This document shows, piece by piece, positions 54,886-64,000 of a stretch of 64,000 bases of DNA. Position 1 is the first letter of the stretch. Each line of letters opens with the position of its first letter. The translations under genes and the position numbers were made by a program. The notes under the pieces are model-generated. The model was not told the DNA's origin, did no database searches, and worked only from the letters and a program-made list of their open reading frames with translations. This stretch comes from Corylus avellana (lineage: Eukaryota; Streptophyta; Magnoliopsida; Fagales; Betulaceae): contig NC_081542.1 in the NCBI RefSeq assembly GCF_901000735.1, positions 30,362,838 to 30,426,837 on the forward strand, in the 5' to 3' direction.

Positions 54886-56331
54886 CACCCCCAAACTTAC
54901 ATATTGCTAGTCCCTTAGCAATACAAAACAGAAAATAAACTAAAAAACAAAAAGATAAGTCCATCTTTCGTGGAATGTACGATTGCATTTAGCATATGCA
55001 ACAAGCCTTTTAAACCCCGAGGCATTCCCTAGAGGACAAGTGAAGTCTCGTGAGGGTTTTCCAGGAATGATACCCACAAACATTGTCATCATTATGTCAT
55101 TCAAAAGGATAAAGTATCACAAAAATAATGGTTCTCATTCATTAAGAAGCCTAAAATTATGAACTCCATCTTCAAAATTTCAAGGAATTCACAAGTCAAA
55201 TGACTTACCAATGGCAGATTGAGATACAACAAGTTTCAATTAGTGCAAAGTGAACTAACACATAATCATGAGGCTTCAAAATAATTCCAATATGAATGAA
55301 TCAACATCTCAGAATTTATTGGACTTCATATCAAATGAAACAACCAAGGCATACATTTTTTTTCTTTTTTTCTTTTTTTCTTTTTTCTTTTTTTCTTGTT
55401 GTAGGCTTTGCAATGCTTAGCTCCCTTAAGCTTTCTAGTTGACCCATGTATCGAGTGTTAGGCCAATGTCTCCCAAACCAAATGGCTTTAGGGCACTAGG
55501 TGTAAAGACACCCCTAAGGACTTACTAACTCGAGTCAAAAAGGTTATGAAGCTAAGCTAGTCATTTTATTAATCAACCCAAAAATTTCACTTTTTGACGC
55601 GAACAGTCACTACTTAATGAGGCAAGAGGTCCGGTTACTCAGCGAAAAATTCAAACTTGATTTTTATTTATTTTTATTTTTTTATACATATATAGCATAC
55701 CAAAGTTATTCAGCCAATATGTCACCCAACAGAATTCAAGACATTGAAAACAAACATAATTGGTCTAAAAATTCATACCTCACGAACATATGCTAGTGTG
55801 CTCAAGATAGATTTAAATTGAAACAAGAAGCATCTCATGTTGCCAAAAGTAAGTAACAAGACTCAAAATTCCTAAGTCATATGATCATGTGTTCATAACT
55901 TTAAGCCTATTAATGAAATTTAAACCAAAATCAAAGCTCAACCATATGCTTAAGAATGACATAACAACAAAAATGGAATGTGTTTTGTTTTTCCATACCC
56001 CCAAACTTGAATCATACATTGTCCCCAATGTATGTATAGAACTAAAGAATAAGATCAAAAGTATAGGAATACCTGAATGAGCAAATGGGGGCATATCATA
56101 CCCCCAAACTTGAATGCAAAAACACATGTCCTGAAAAACAAAGTGATACTCCAACCAAATACCAATCAAGTGCATACATTGTTGCAAAAATATAATCAAG
56201 GAAGGAAACAACAATGGATAAAGTAAACCTGGATGGAGATCATATACCCTGGTGGAATGAGGAGTCAAGCGCACAGGGCCTGCACTTGATTCTATGAAAT
56301 TGACTCATCTAGTCAAAATATATGGAATCTG
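54886..56331 (-). other. Element C 3' UTR and polypurine tract
   Basis: GTAAGTTTGGGGGTG on minus at 54886-54900 borders the LTR. The remainder shares blocks with 13782-14719, 21300-22748 and 36113-38049 (ctagaggacaag, acccatgta, cctcttgcctc reversed, gggacaatgt). A run of TTTTTTC units lies at 55360-55398. No coding frame is present. Confidence 0.8.
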
Positions 56332-57471
56332 CTAAGTCAACGAAATCCACATCCTTGATTCGCACAGTATTCTTTGACCCTTAAGTTTAAATTTGAAGCA
56401 CCAATCTTTTCTTCTCTTGGACCAAAGAGAATAATGTTTACCCACAAATGGGTAATTCCAAATGTCAGCATATTGAGGTAGATCCCTCTGAGTACTCCCA
56501 AACAATTTCTCATCCGAAAAGGAATCATGAATTAGAATAAAATGGGAAGAATACTTAGGGAATTTTTCTACCTCGATGGTCTCTTTTTGCTCGTCTAACA
56601 GCCCTAACAGACTACCCTCCTGGCCTCTTGGTAAGTCATAAGAAATAATGACCGGGATAGTGTCATCTGTCCCTAAGAATGAAGATTTCAGATTACCTGG
56701 AACAAGGGCTCGGGGCTTATATGGCATCTCGGGAATAGGAGGTGATGGTGAAGAAGCCTTAGTACTCGCTTCCTTGCTTTTTTCCCGATGTAGATCCTGT
56801 GGGACCTCAATTTGCTCCTCCTTCCTTTCTTCCACGTGGTTTTTGACCACCTCTCCACTCCTCAGTGTGGTGATAGCTTGCTCATGACAAGAAGTACTCT
56901 CTTCCTCCATGTAGTTTTCATCAGGAATGGCCACCGGGTGACTTTGAAGCTCTTCTTCTTCCATCCTATTGAGGTGGTTGATGATTTGTTCAACATGAGC
57001 TTCCATCTTGTCGTCTATCTCGGTGAAGAATTGAGGAGTATAACGTTCCTGTTGAGATTTCACCATCTGTTTTATCTCACCCGTTAGCTCACTTATCATT
57101 TTTAGTATCCGAGCCTCAAAATTAGAATCTGAGGGGGGTGGATCGGCCTGGTATATCTGTTGTGGAGTTGCTTGATATTGAGGAGAATAGGATTGATCAT
57201 TGAATTGCGGATATGCCTGATGGTACAGTTCATGACGTTGTGGAGCATAATTCCCAGGAGCTTGAGCTTGCCACGAGAGATTAGACTGGTTGCTCCATGC
57301 CGGGTTATAGGGATCAGAATAAAAGTCATTCCCCGGTCTAGAGAACGGTCTGTTCATAAGCTCATAAGAATAATTAGAAAATTGTCCTGATGTAGGACAA
57401 TCTCTCACATGATGATAAGGACTATAGCTATATGAACATGGTCCATGAGGTGTTGGAATGCCTCCCCACAT
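56332..57471 (-). CDS. Element C fused gag/RT-leader/integrase-junction ORF
   Basis: Uninterrupted 379 codons. Residues 12-25 are a zinc knuckle in which the second Cys is Ser (CSYSYSPYHHVRDC). Then a Tyr/Gln/Pro-rich part, a coiled coil (about 115-175, EARILKMISELTGEI) and the gag end block QAITTLRSGEVV (198-209). Residues 261-299 (SSFLGTDDTIPVIISYDL) match the segment just ahead of RT in element A (YLGENQTLPVIIAANL). Residues 318-379 (DEKLFGSTQRDLPQYADIWNY) match the RNase H/integrase junction of A ([20 protein letters not shown]). So protease, RT, RNase H and integrase were removed with the frame retained. No enzyme activity is expected. Confidence 0.75.
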   Translation of the reverse strand: MWGGIPTPHGPCSYSYSPYHHVRDCPTSGQFSNYSYELMNRPFSRPGNDFYSDPYNPAWSNQSNLSWQAQAPGNYAPQRHELYHQAYPQFNDQSYSPQYQATPQQIYQADPPPSDSNFEARILKMISELTGEIKQMVKSQQERYTPQFFTEIDDKMEAHVEQIINHLNRMEEEELQSHPVAIPDENYMEEESTSCHEQAITTLRSGEVVKNHVEERKEEQIEVPQDLHREKSKEASTKASSPSPPIPEMPYKPRALVPGNLKSSFLGTDDTIPVIISYDLPRGQEGSLLGLLDEQKETIEVEKFPKYSSHFILIHDSFSDEKLFGSTQRDLPQYADIWNYPFVGKHYSLWSKRRKDWCFKFKLKGQRILCESRMWISLT

Positions 57472-57746
57472 GAACTAAACAAATAGAATTAACATAAAAT
57501 AACAACAGAAAAATAAATAAAAACAAAAACTCACAAACGGCCCTTAGGTGCACTTCGGGTTTTGGATGCAGGTTGCCGCAAGTGCGCTCGATCGCACGGC
57601 AGGGTGCACTCGAGCGTACTGCCGCAGATGGGTGCGAGCGCAGGAGGGGAAGGCTTGAACGCTGCTTGCTTGATTCCTGTTGAATTGCGTCCGTGCGCTC
57701 GATCGCAGTCACAGAGAAGGCAACTACGGACCTGCTTGAGAATTCT

Positions 57747-57747
57747 A

Positions 57748-57785
<38 letters not shown>
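57747..57785. repeat. (AAT)n microsatellite
   Basis: About twelve AAT units in the leader of element C, followed by an A-rich tail. Confidence 0.95.
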
Positions 57786-57789
<4 letters not shown>

Positions 57790-57897
57790 TAAAAATAAAA
57801 CACAAAAACAGAATTAAAGTTAGCAACAGAAAACAGGAAAATCGATTATTAAGCTAAAATTAATCCTTAAAATTTGTCAATAAAACTGTTAAGCAGT

Positions 57898-57914
57898 CCC
57901 CGGCAATGGCGCCA
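57898..57914 (-). other. Primer binding site of element C
   Basis: Minus TGGCGCCATTGCCGGGG, one base from the Tat/Athila-type site, five bases inside the LTR edge. Confidence 0.9.
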
Positions 57915-57919
57915 AAAAT

Positions 57920-59459
57920 TGATGTGGTATTGTTGTGACCAAAAATATCAATTATAAAAATAATTACTTGCAATAGGACGAATCTTTGTAGGATACGGCT
58001 ATAGAGAGGGTGTCGAACCTCAAGGACTGCATGGGTTTTGTTATCAAATTCGAAAGATCAAAATTAACTTAATTAAAAAGAGAATTGATTTGATTTTCTT
58101 TAAAAGTAAAGTGCATGAAAATAAAGATAAAAAGTATGAGAGATAGAATAGGGGGTTGATTTCACCACTAACCGCATAACAATGGTCAATCAGATTTAAT
58201 CCAAAAATTCATTCTATGCATGTTATAAATAAACAAGAAACTACCTTATTAAAGAATAAGTATAATCCATCTTCAGTTGGCACGGATCGTCCACGTAACT
58301 ACTAAGATGCGGTACGACCCGTCTTCCCTAGGTATGAATTATCAAATTCTATAACAGGATACATACAATCAATGAATAAGTGTAACCCAGCTTCGGTTGG
58401 CACGGACTGTCTACCTAAATTACACTAAACTATGGTGTAGTACAATCCGTCTTCCCTAGGCATGGCCTATCAAATCCTATTGATCATATGTCAATTAAAC
58501 CCATTGTATAACCATCATTCTCATGATCACAGAAAACAAGAATGATTTGAGATCAATAAAAGTAAAATACTTTCTAAGACAAGAGAAGAATTTCACAAGT
58601 ATTGATTTTGGAATTTAAGAACAATTGCATTGAATAATTAAGAACATAATGAAAAGGTAGCAATTCTCATAATTATACAATCAACATGCATAAATTGAAA
58701 ATCTAGAAATACAATTAAACCATTGTTACTTGGAAAGGGCTACATCATCACCCTATTACAGAATTAGCCGCTCATCGGGGTGCTAGGATGGCCTCCTTCC
58801 ATGGATTATCTCCTCTTCAACTTGTCAAGCCTCCAAGAAGATTTTTGTATCTAAAACTAAGCACACCTTCTCTTGAAGGTTAAGGGTCTATTTATAGGGA
58901 GCAAGCCAGTCCTAGAAGCCCTAGGAAACCTAGAAATTTCGGAGATTTAAATCCAAGTCCAATTAGGATAAAGAAAACCTAAGTCCAAATCGGAATAGGA
59001 TTCGCCCAGAATTGTGTTCCTATCTTGCGGGCCGATTTTGGCATTGCCGCGCTCCGAATTAGTAAAATTCTATTTCACAATGATTTGTAGCAATTTGAGT
59101 TACTTTCTAGTGCCGCTTGAATCACTTCAATCGGATATCTGAACTGAAAGTTATGGCCAAAATACCGAGACGTATGCAGAATCCAAATTTGAATCCAATC
59201 CAATTTTGACTCCAATTTGAGAAATTTCGAATTAATCCTTTTCTTTATTTGATTAAACTTAACCATGATTGGTTAAGTTTAACCATATCTTCTAGGTCTT
59301 CTCAAAGTGTGCTTTTAAGCCCAAAATCAATGAAATTAATTGCATGTTTATTTATAACCTGAAAACAATAAAAACAAAACAAAATCAAACAAATAACAAC
59401 GCTAAGGAATTAACATATGCAAATTAAGGGCTTGAATGTGCAACATTCGATGCTTATCA
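57920..59459 (-). repeat. 5' LTR of element C
   Basis: 1540 bp, plus ends TGATGTGGTATTG and GATGCTTATCA. TATAAATA on minus at 58889-58896. Two related blocks with (T)CTTCNGTTGGCACGGA and CCGTCTTCCCTAGG occur at 58269-58330 and 58389-58460, a ~120-bp internal duplication. The outer flank is ACAAC at 59460; no partner duplication exists because the 3' LTR is cut. Confidence 0.88.
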
Positions 59460-60031
59460 ACAACCAAAAGTCAAAGTGGCGTGCTGCGAGGGAGGGTTGG
59501 TGTCACCACCTCTGTTGCTAAATTTAGCAACAGAACAACGGGAAAAATATGCTCAAGTGGACAATAAAGACATATATATGAAGACAATATGAGAGCATAC
59601 ATGTGTCTAGCGCTTTACATATTTAACTTACATAATAAACTAGGTCAATTTTTGGTCATGTGCGTGGGCGAGGCATGCATACACAATACACGTACAAGTA
59701 GCCCTAGATTTGACCTTTTATCATGCTATGGGTTGACTTTGAGGATTCTAGGTGGTCTCTTGCATTTTTAGGGAATCGAGGGAGCTCAAAGGTTCTTTTC
59801 TTTTAACAGGTTCTTTCCTTGTGCAGGTGTAGTTGTTGAGTAATGATAAGGAATACTAGAGTCCTTTTTAAATCCCTTCAAATGTGATGTAGCATTTAAA
59901 ATCACCAATAGATCAAAATTCAATAATGATCATCTCAAATTTAAAGGTAATTTTAAAAGACACGTCATATTTGGGAGGACTCCACTCCTAATATCATTAC
60001 TTGTAGTTGTCATATTTACTGTTGGGATCTT
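59460..60031. other. Unassigned intergenic stretch
   Basis: No gene or element recognised. A perfect 24-bp palindrome, TCTGTTGCTAAA and its complement, lies at 59511-59534. Confidence 0.4.
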
Positions 60032-60172
60032 ACTACAAAAATTCACATTTAATGACATTTGAATAGTGACATTTTTAGAAAATGTCACTAAATTGCGACT
60101 TTTTAGACTATTCAAACATCAATATTCATAAAACAGTGACATTTGAATAGTGACACATAAATAGTGTTACGC
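60032..60172 (+). mobile_element. CACTA/MITE-like terminus
   Basis: TACTACAAAAATTCAC resembles a degraded CACTACAAAAA terminus. It is followed by repeated GTGACATTTGAATAGTGACA and inverted AATGTCACTAAAT motifs (60055-60165), as in subterminal regions. The other end is not found. Confidence 0.45.
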
Positions 60173-60635
60173 AGCCTTGCGGACCACCTGTGAGTTTAGG
60201 AGTGGCCCGAGGCCACCCCAAAGCAGATTGGGGGTGGCCTGCCTCACGGGTGGCCCATGAGCAAACACACTCAAAAGTCATAACTAATTCTTTGACAAAT
60301 AACTAAATTAATGTGAATAGAGTGTGTGAGTCATATTTCAGATTTTCTCTTTTCTACTACGAATATCATCTTTTCACTTTTTTGATTTTTGATTTTTGAT
60401 TTTCTCTTAATATAATAATACGATAATCTTGTTTGCACGAAGAAAAGGAGGAAATTCTACAAAAGTGAATGAGCAAATAGATAAAGTGAAGCATGTGATA
60501 CGATATTTAAAGAAAAATCAAGAAACAACTTACTTTGTGTTAAATCAAGAAACATCTTCTCACTTTGAAGTCTATTTTATCAAAGTTTTGCAATGCCAAA
60601 GTATAAAGATAAATAGGTTTGACATCTATTATTTA
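60173..60635. other. Unassigned stretch with GGGTGGCC blocks
   Basis: GGAGTGGCCCGAGGCCACCCC, GGGGGTGGCCTGCC and GGGTGGCCCATG lie at 60201-60260, recalling 50049-50190. The rest is AT-rich with no convincing frame. Confidence 0.35.
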
Positions 60636-60869
60636 GGGCTTGTTTGGGATTGCATTTGAAAGACTTAAAAGTGCTTTTAACTCTTAAAAAGTCTGTTTGA
60701 AGAAAAAAATACTTGTTTGGTAAAAAAATTTAAAAGCACTTTTAAGGGTCCAAAAAGTCTAAAAATGGCCAAAATGCACTTTTGGCAAAAGTTTAAAAAT
60801 GAAGCTTTTGCTTAAAAGTGATTTTTGACTTAAAAGCTCTATTTCTCAAATGCAATCCCAAACAAGTTG
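60636..60869. mobile_element. 234-bp MITE, TTA duplication
   Basis: Inverted ends GGGCTTGTTTGGGATTGCAT and the complement of CAACTTGTTTGGGATTGCAT, about 21 matching bases. TTA lies on both sides (60633-60635 and 60870-60872), the PIF/Harbinger duplication. The interior is rich in AAAAGTGCTTTT-like foldbacks. No ORF. Confidence 0.8.
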
Positions 60870-61075
60870 TTAGTCCCCTTCCAACGTTTTTATTACAACA
60901 AGAATATCATCTTTTAACTTTATCTTCCAAACAAGCAAGGTTTTGTTTTCAAAAGAATCATATTTAGAGCAACACCCCCTAACAAGCAAGGCATTGTTTT
61001 CAAAACAATCTTACTTAAAACCTGGTTTGGTATTGTGATTTTAAACTAAATCCCATAAAATAGATAGTTTAGGAT

Positions 61076-62249
61076 CAGGGCTGGCTCAGGCCCTAGGCGA
61101 GTTAGGCCCTCGCCTAGGGCCCCCAATTTAATAAGGCCTCCCAAAAAAAAAATTTCGAGTTAAAAAGAATTTGGAAAAAAAAAAAAAAAATTATTTTGGA
61201 CCAAAAAAAAAATTGAAGGCCCAAATTTTTTTTTAATAGGGCCCAAAATTTTTTTTCTAAGGCCTCAATTTAATAAGACCCCAATTAATAAGCACATTAT
61301 AAATTCTAAAAATAATTCAAAATAAATAAAAAAAGAGACAAAGCATTAAAGGCCTTACATCATTACATGCTAATTCCCTAGAGCTCTACACGCCTGAAGC
61401 CTGTAGTACACGCCTACCTATCCAGTCATGCTCTTAGCCTCTTTCTGAAAATTTTTTGTTTTAGTGAGAAAATATATTCGTTAGAAATAAAATATTGCCA
61501 TTTATTTCTTATTTATTATTTAGCCATCTAGGGAAAGACAACAGCCAAAAATATGAACTGTTGTCAGCTTAGTAAGTCTACCATGGACATTTTAAATATC
61601 AAAATCTCTCTATTTGCCATTTTACCTCTTCTCTTTGCTTGCTCTTTTCTAAGTTTTTCTTCTCTGCCTATCTCATTTTCTCTTCCTCTCTGACTCCGAG
61701 TGACCGAGTCTCCTGTCCTATCTCCAAGAACTGCTTCATAATTCCTTTGCCAAATCAAGTTTTATTGTTCTATTTTAGTCATTTATTTTATTATAGTCTT
61801 TTTTTTTTTTTTTTGATAAATTGTGTTTGTTTAATTTGTTAGTATTTTTAATTAAACATGTCTACTAGAAAATATGCATCTGAATATGAAAAACTTTTTT
61901 TTTTTTTTTTTAAAAAAAAAGTAGACAAATTGATTGAATCTAAAAGATGAGCTCTAAATAAATTTGTTATTAGCAATAAACAAAATATCGAGGATAATTT
62001 AGGTGAAAAACTCATAAATGAAAAAGAAACTCATCAAAAAGAATTAGAAGATAATGAAAATGTCATTGATGTATCTAATTCTATTGCTACAAATATTTAT
62101 GGCCCTGGCCAATGGAAAAATATTGCATCTTAAAAAGCGAGAAGAAGAATTTATTTATTTATATATATTTTACTTAAAAAAAAAAAAAATTTGTTAGGCC
62201 AAATTTCAAAGTTTTGCCTAAGGCCCCAAAATACATTGAGCTGGCCCTG
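61076..62249 (+). mobile_element. hAT element with perfect 8-bp TSD
   Basis: Ends CAGGGCTGGCTCAGG and, inverted, CAGGGCCAGCTCAAT; the inner parts also pair (CCTAGGC/GCCTAAGGC). TTTAGGAT is duplicated exactly at 61068-61075 and 62250-62257. At 1174 bp it is an internal-deletion derivative: it keeps a transposase N-terminal exon but no catalytic domain. Confidence 0.93.
61858..62133 (+). pseudogene. hAT transposase N-terminal exon
   Basis: Starts ATG at 61858: MSTRKYASEYEKL, then after a T/A run LIESKR, a stop, ALNKFVISNKQNIEDNLGE, QKELEDNENVIDVSN and IYGPGQWKNIAS, ending TAA 62131-62133. This is the N-terminus of TTF-type/ZMYM1-like hAT proteins common in plant genomes. The run of T at 61895-61910 replaces a Lys-rich codon stretch and shifts frame. 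The DDE and dimerisation regions are absent. Confidence 0.75.
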
Positions 62250-62710
62250 TTTAGGATTGCGTTTTCTGTGTAAGCTGTAATTTTAAAGGTCAAAATACGA
62301 TTTTGTCAAACGCTTAATTGCCTTGTTAAAAATCACTTTTTCAAATCGCACATTTTAAAATTACTATGTTTAAAATCGCAAACCTAAACAAACACTTTAT
62401 ATATATATATCAATGTGCTCTGCATTCTTCGCATTCTTTTTTGTCTTTGCCATGCTAAACATAGACAGAGGAACAGGAAAGAAAAGAAGAGGCACTCGGC
62501 TTATTTAGAAGTGAAAAATCACTTTTATGTATATTTCAACAAAATTATTGGATCAATAGAATCTTGAGTTAATTGGCTGTAGCATATGCAGTCTTAATCC
62601 TTAACATATTTCGGGAACTCACTCTCTCCCTGAGCTCTTGTAGAACCTGTGTTCTTTTTCTTTCCCTTTTCTTTCGTTCTTCTCTTTGCTCTTCTCATTA
62701 CTCTTTGATT

Positions 62711-64000
62711 ATGGATTTCTTAACTCAAGAACTAGATTCCCTTATTGCTCAGACAGCGGCACTAACTTGGGAGGACCCTTCCTCTCAACTAGAAACACTT
62801 TCCCCTGAACTCGTTAATGATGAACTTCTACCTTTGGTAGGACAGGTCATCTCCCAAAAAACACAAAACAATCAATCTGTTAATGCTAGCCTGATCAAAG
62901 CTTGGTTCTTTGCCCAAACACTTTTCTGTTTAAATTTTTTGAGAAGGAACACATATCCAAAATCCTCAAACAAGTCTGGAATGTAAATGGTTTCTTACTA
63001 GCTATACAAGTTTGGTCTCCCACAGTCACTTTAGGTGAACTTTCCCTCAAAGAAGTACCTTTCTGGATTCAAGTTCACGGGCTTCCTCTGCACAACATGT
63101 CTATCAAAAATGCCATTGCTATTGGTAAAGGATTGGGCCACCTTGTGAAGGTTGACGATGCTAGTGGTGTTGATAACACCTTCCGTAGCTATCTAAGGCT
63201 CCTTGTTAAAATTGATGTCAGCAAGCCTTTGAATCCTAGTTTGAACTTCCACTTGGGTCAGTCTGAAGTATGAAAGGTTGGATGTCTATTGCACAAATTG
63301 TGGTTTGATTGGTCACAAGCAATTTTCTTGCCAAGCCTCTCAAGTTGACAGAGTTTCGTCCATGTACAAAATCTCTCTCAAAGTTACCATTTTTTCAAAC
63401 TTGCTCTCTCCTTCAGCTATCACTCATCATGAGGGGAAAAGCTTTGTTTCTTCTTCTCCAGTTTTAGGTCTCAGAATTGATCCCACATTGCCATGCATGA
63501 CCAGCTCTCAACCCCATGCAAACCAGCTAGAAATCCGCCTCAATCCTCATAACTCCCTGACACCTCAACAACCTTCTCTCTTGTCCCAAAACCCGAGGTC
63601 TATTTCCTCCATTACACAAGACACCCCCTCACAAAATATTCCTGCTCCAATCCCACCTACTGCTGCAAGATTGGACACCCCACTTGAAAAAACTTAAAAT
63701 GCCTTATGCTTGTTTCAGAAACCTATTCAACTTTTTTCCCCTAAGCATTCCCCCTCAACTAGCATGTTAGTTTCCAACCAATCATTGGATCCCAACTCTA
63801 TGGACCTAACCCAATATGGACCCATTAACCTCCCTTTATCAGACAAAGCCCATAACTCCCAACTTAAGCCCATTCCTTCTGAAAATTTAAACTCTACGGC
63901 TACTATCAACACCCCCAACTTCCCTTCTATTCCCGCCAAATCCTTCCCCACTTCAACCAAACACTCCAAGCAGACAAGGAAATCTCCCTATCACACCCGT
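62711..64000 (+). pseudogene. LINE (L1-type) ORF1, DUF4283 plus zinc knuckle
   Basis: Start Met 62711 (MDFLTQELDSLIAQ). Frame changes near 62905 and near 63265. The middle has the DUF4283 pattern (ILKQVWNVNGFLLAIQVW, VPFWIQVHGLPLHNMSIKNAIAIGKGLGHLVKVD, FRSYLRLLVKIDVSKPL), then the CCHC knuckle CTNCGLIGHKQFSC near 63288-63330 and a Ser/Pro/Asn-rich tail. A TAA at 63695-63697 is followed by open frame to the window edge. Plant L1 ORF1 binds the element RNA; ORF2 (endonuclease and RT) should lie beyond 64000. Confidence 0.82.

Larger units (their letters stand above)
54328..59459 (-). mobile_element. Element C: deleted Tat-like gypsy element
   Basis: Minus order: 5' LTR (59459-57920), primer site, leader with GCGCTCGATCGC motifs, one 379-codon fused ORF, 3' UTR (56331-54901), polypurine tract, truncated 3' LTR (54885-54328). 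The LTR starts TGATAAGCACCGAATG on minus, a sister family to A and B. Protease, most of RT, RNase H and integrase are missing. The two LTR parts are very alike by eye, so the element is fairly young. Confidence 0.85.
61018..62397. mobile_element. Foldback MITE carrying a nested hAT
   Basis: The left arm (gtttggtattgtgattttaaac near 61024-61045) pairs with the right arm (gtttaaaatcgcaaacctaaac near 62368-62390). Without the hAT at 61076-62249 the MITE is only about 200 bp. Borders and duplication are not resolved. Confidence 0.5.

Noticed and set aside
57428..57826. 132-codon minus ORF upstream of element C gag
   Set aside because: Its long Tyr run is the translated (AAT)n repeat; no conserved residues.
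1..64000. CRISPR array
   Set aside because: Tandem repeats here have no 25-40 bp repeat with unique spacers and the sequence is plant nuclear DNA.

Overview
This window is plant nuclear DNA, almost certainly from a eudicot and possibly a woody one; the species cannot be fixed from the sequence. It is intergenic, AT-rich and dominated by nested, mostly dead transposable elements. The evidence is tRNA-iMet primer sites (TGGTATCAGAGC) in Ty1/copia elements, TGGCGCC-type primer sites in Tat/Athila-type Ty3/gypsy elements, a Cassandra TRIM carrying 5S rRNA sequence, hAT and CACTA termini with target duplications, MITEs, and a plant L1-type LINE ORF1. I found no intact host gene, rRNA gene, tRNA gene or CRISPR array. 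The only host-like coding sequence is an LRR fragment of an NLR resistance gene at 53.7-54.3 kb.

Layout. 1-698: end of a GC-rich, frameshifted gag/transposase-like ORF, cut by a 100-N gap. 799-5967: six copies of a ~740-bp tandem unit, the third split by an 832-bp solo LTR with a perfect duplication. 5968-13.0 kb: decayed minus-strand copia element with gag and a plant-transposon-protein ORF but no pol, itself hit by another solo LTR. 13.0-23.1 kb: an LTR, then a plus-strand Tat/Athila element (A) with gag, protease, RT, RNase H and integrase all recognisable and broken mainly by point stops. 23.1-24.8 kb: end of a long LTR holding a 93-bp tandem repeat. 24.8-29.0 kb: minus-strand copia element with most of pol. 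29.1-31.7 kb: candidate long solo LTR split by a 672-bp hAT element.

31.9-37.1 kb holds three very short LTR elements: Cassandra (623 bp), a 363-bp TRIM inside a copia-type LTR, and a 517-bp TRIM. The last lies inside element B (34,786-44,223), a complete minus-strand Tat/Athila element with a perfect GCGAC duplication, inserted in an older copia 3' end. B has lost RT, RNase H and most of integrase but keeps gag, an uninterrupted protease/integrase-tail fusion ORF and an extra plant-transposon-protein ORF. 44.3-50.3 kb: copia remnants with two foldback MITEs, one directly after the RT YVDD motif. 50.3-53.0 kb: gag-only LTR element (G). 53.0-54.3 kb: CACTA terminus and NLR fragment. 54.3-59.5 kb: Tat-like element C, whose single 379-codon ORF joins gag, RT-leader and RNase H/integrase-junction pieces. 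59.5-64 kb: MITEs, a hAT element with a perfect 8-bp duplication, and the start of a LINE ORF1.

The elements do not form a pathway. Two recurring patterns stand out: short CpG-rich palindromic motif clusters just upstream of the TATA box in LTRs of several unrelated families, and Tat elements that lost the polymerase core yet keep fused open frames. Family labels rest on motif recognition by eye; no database search was run.
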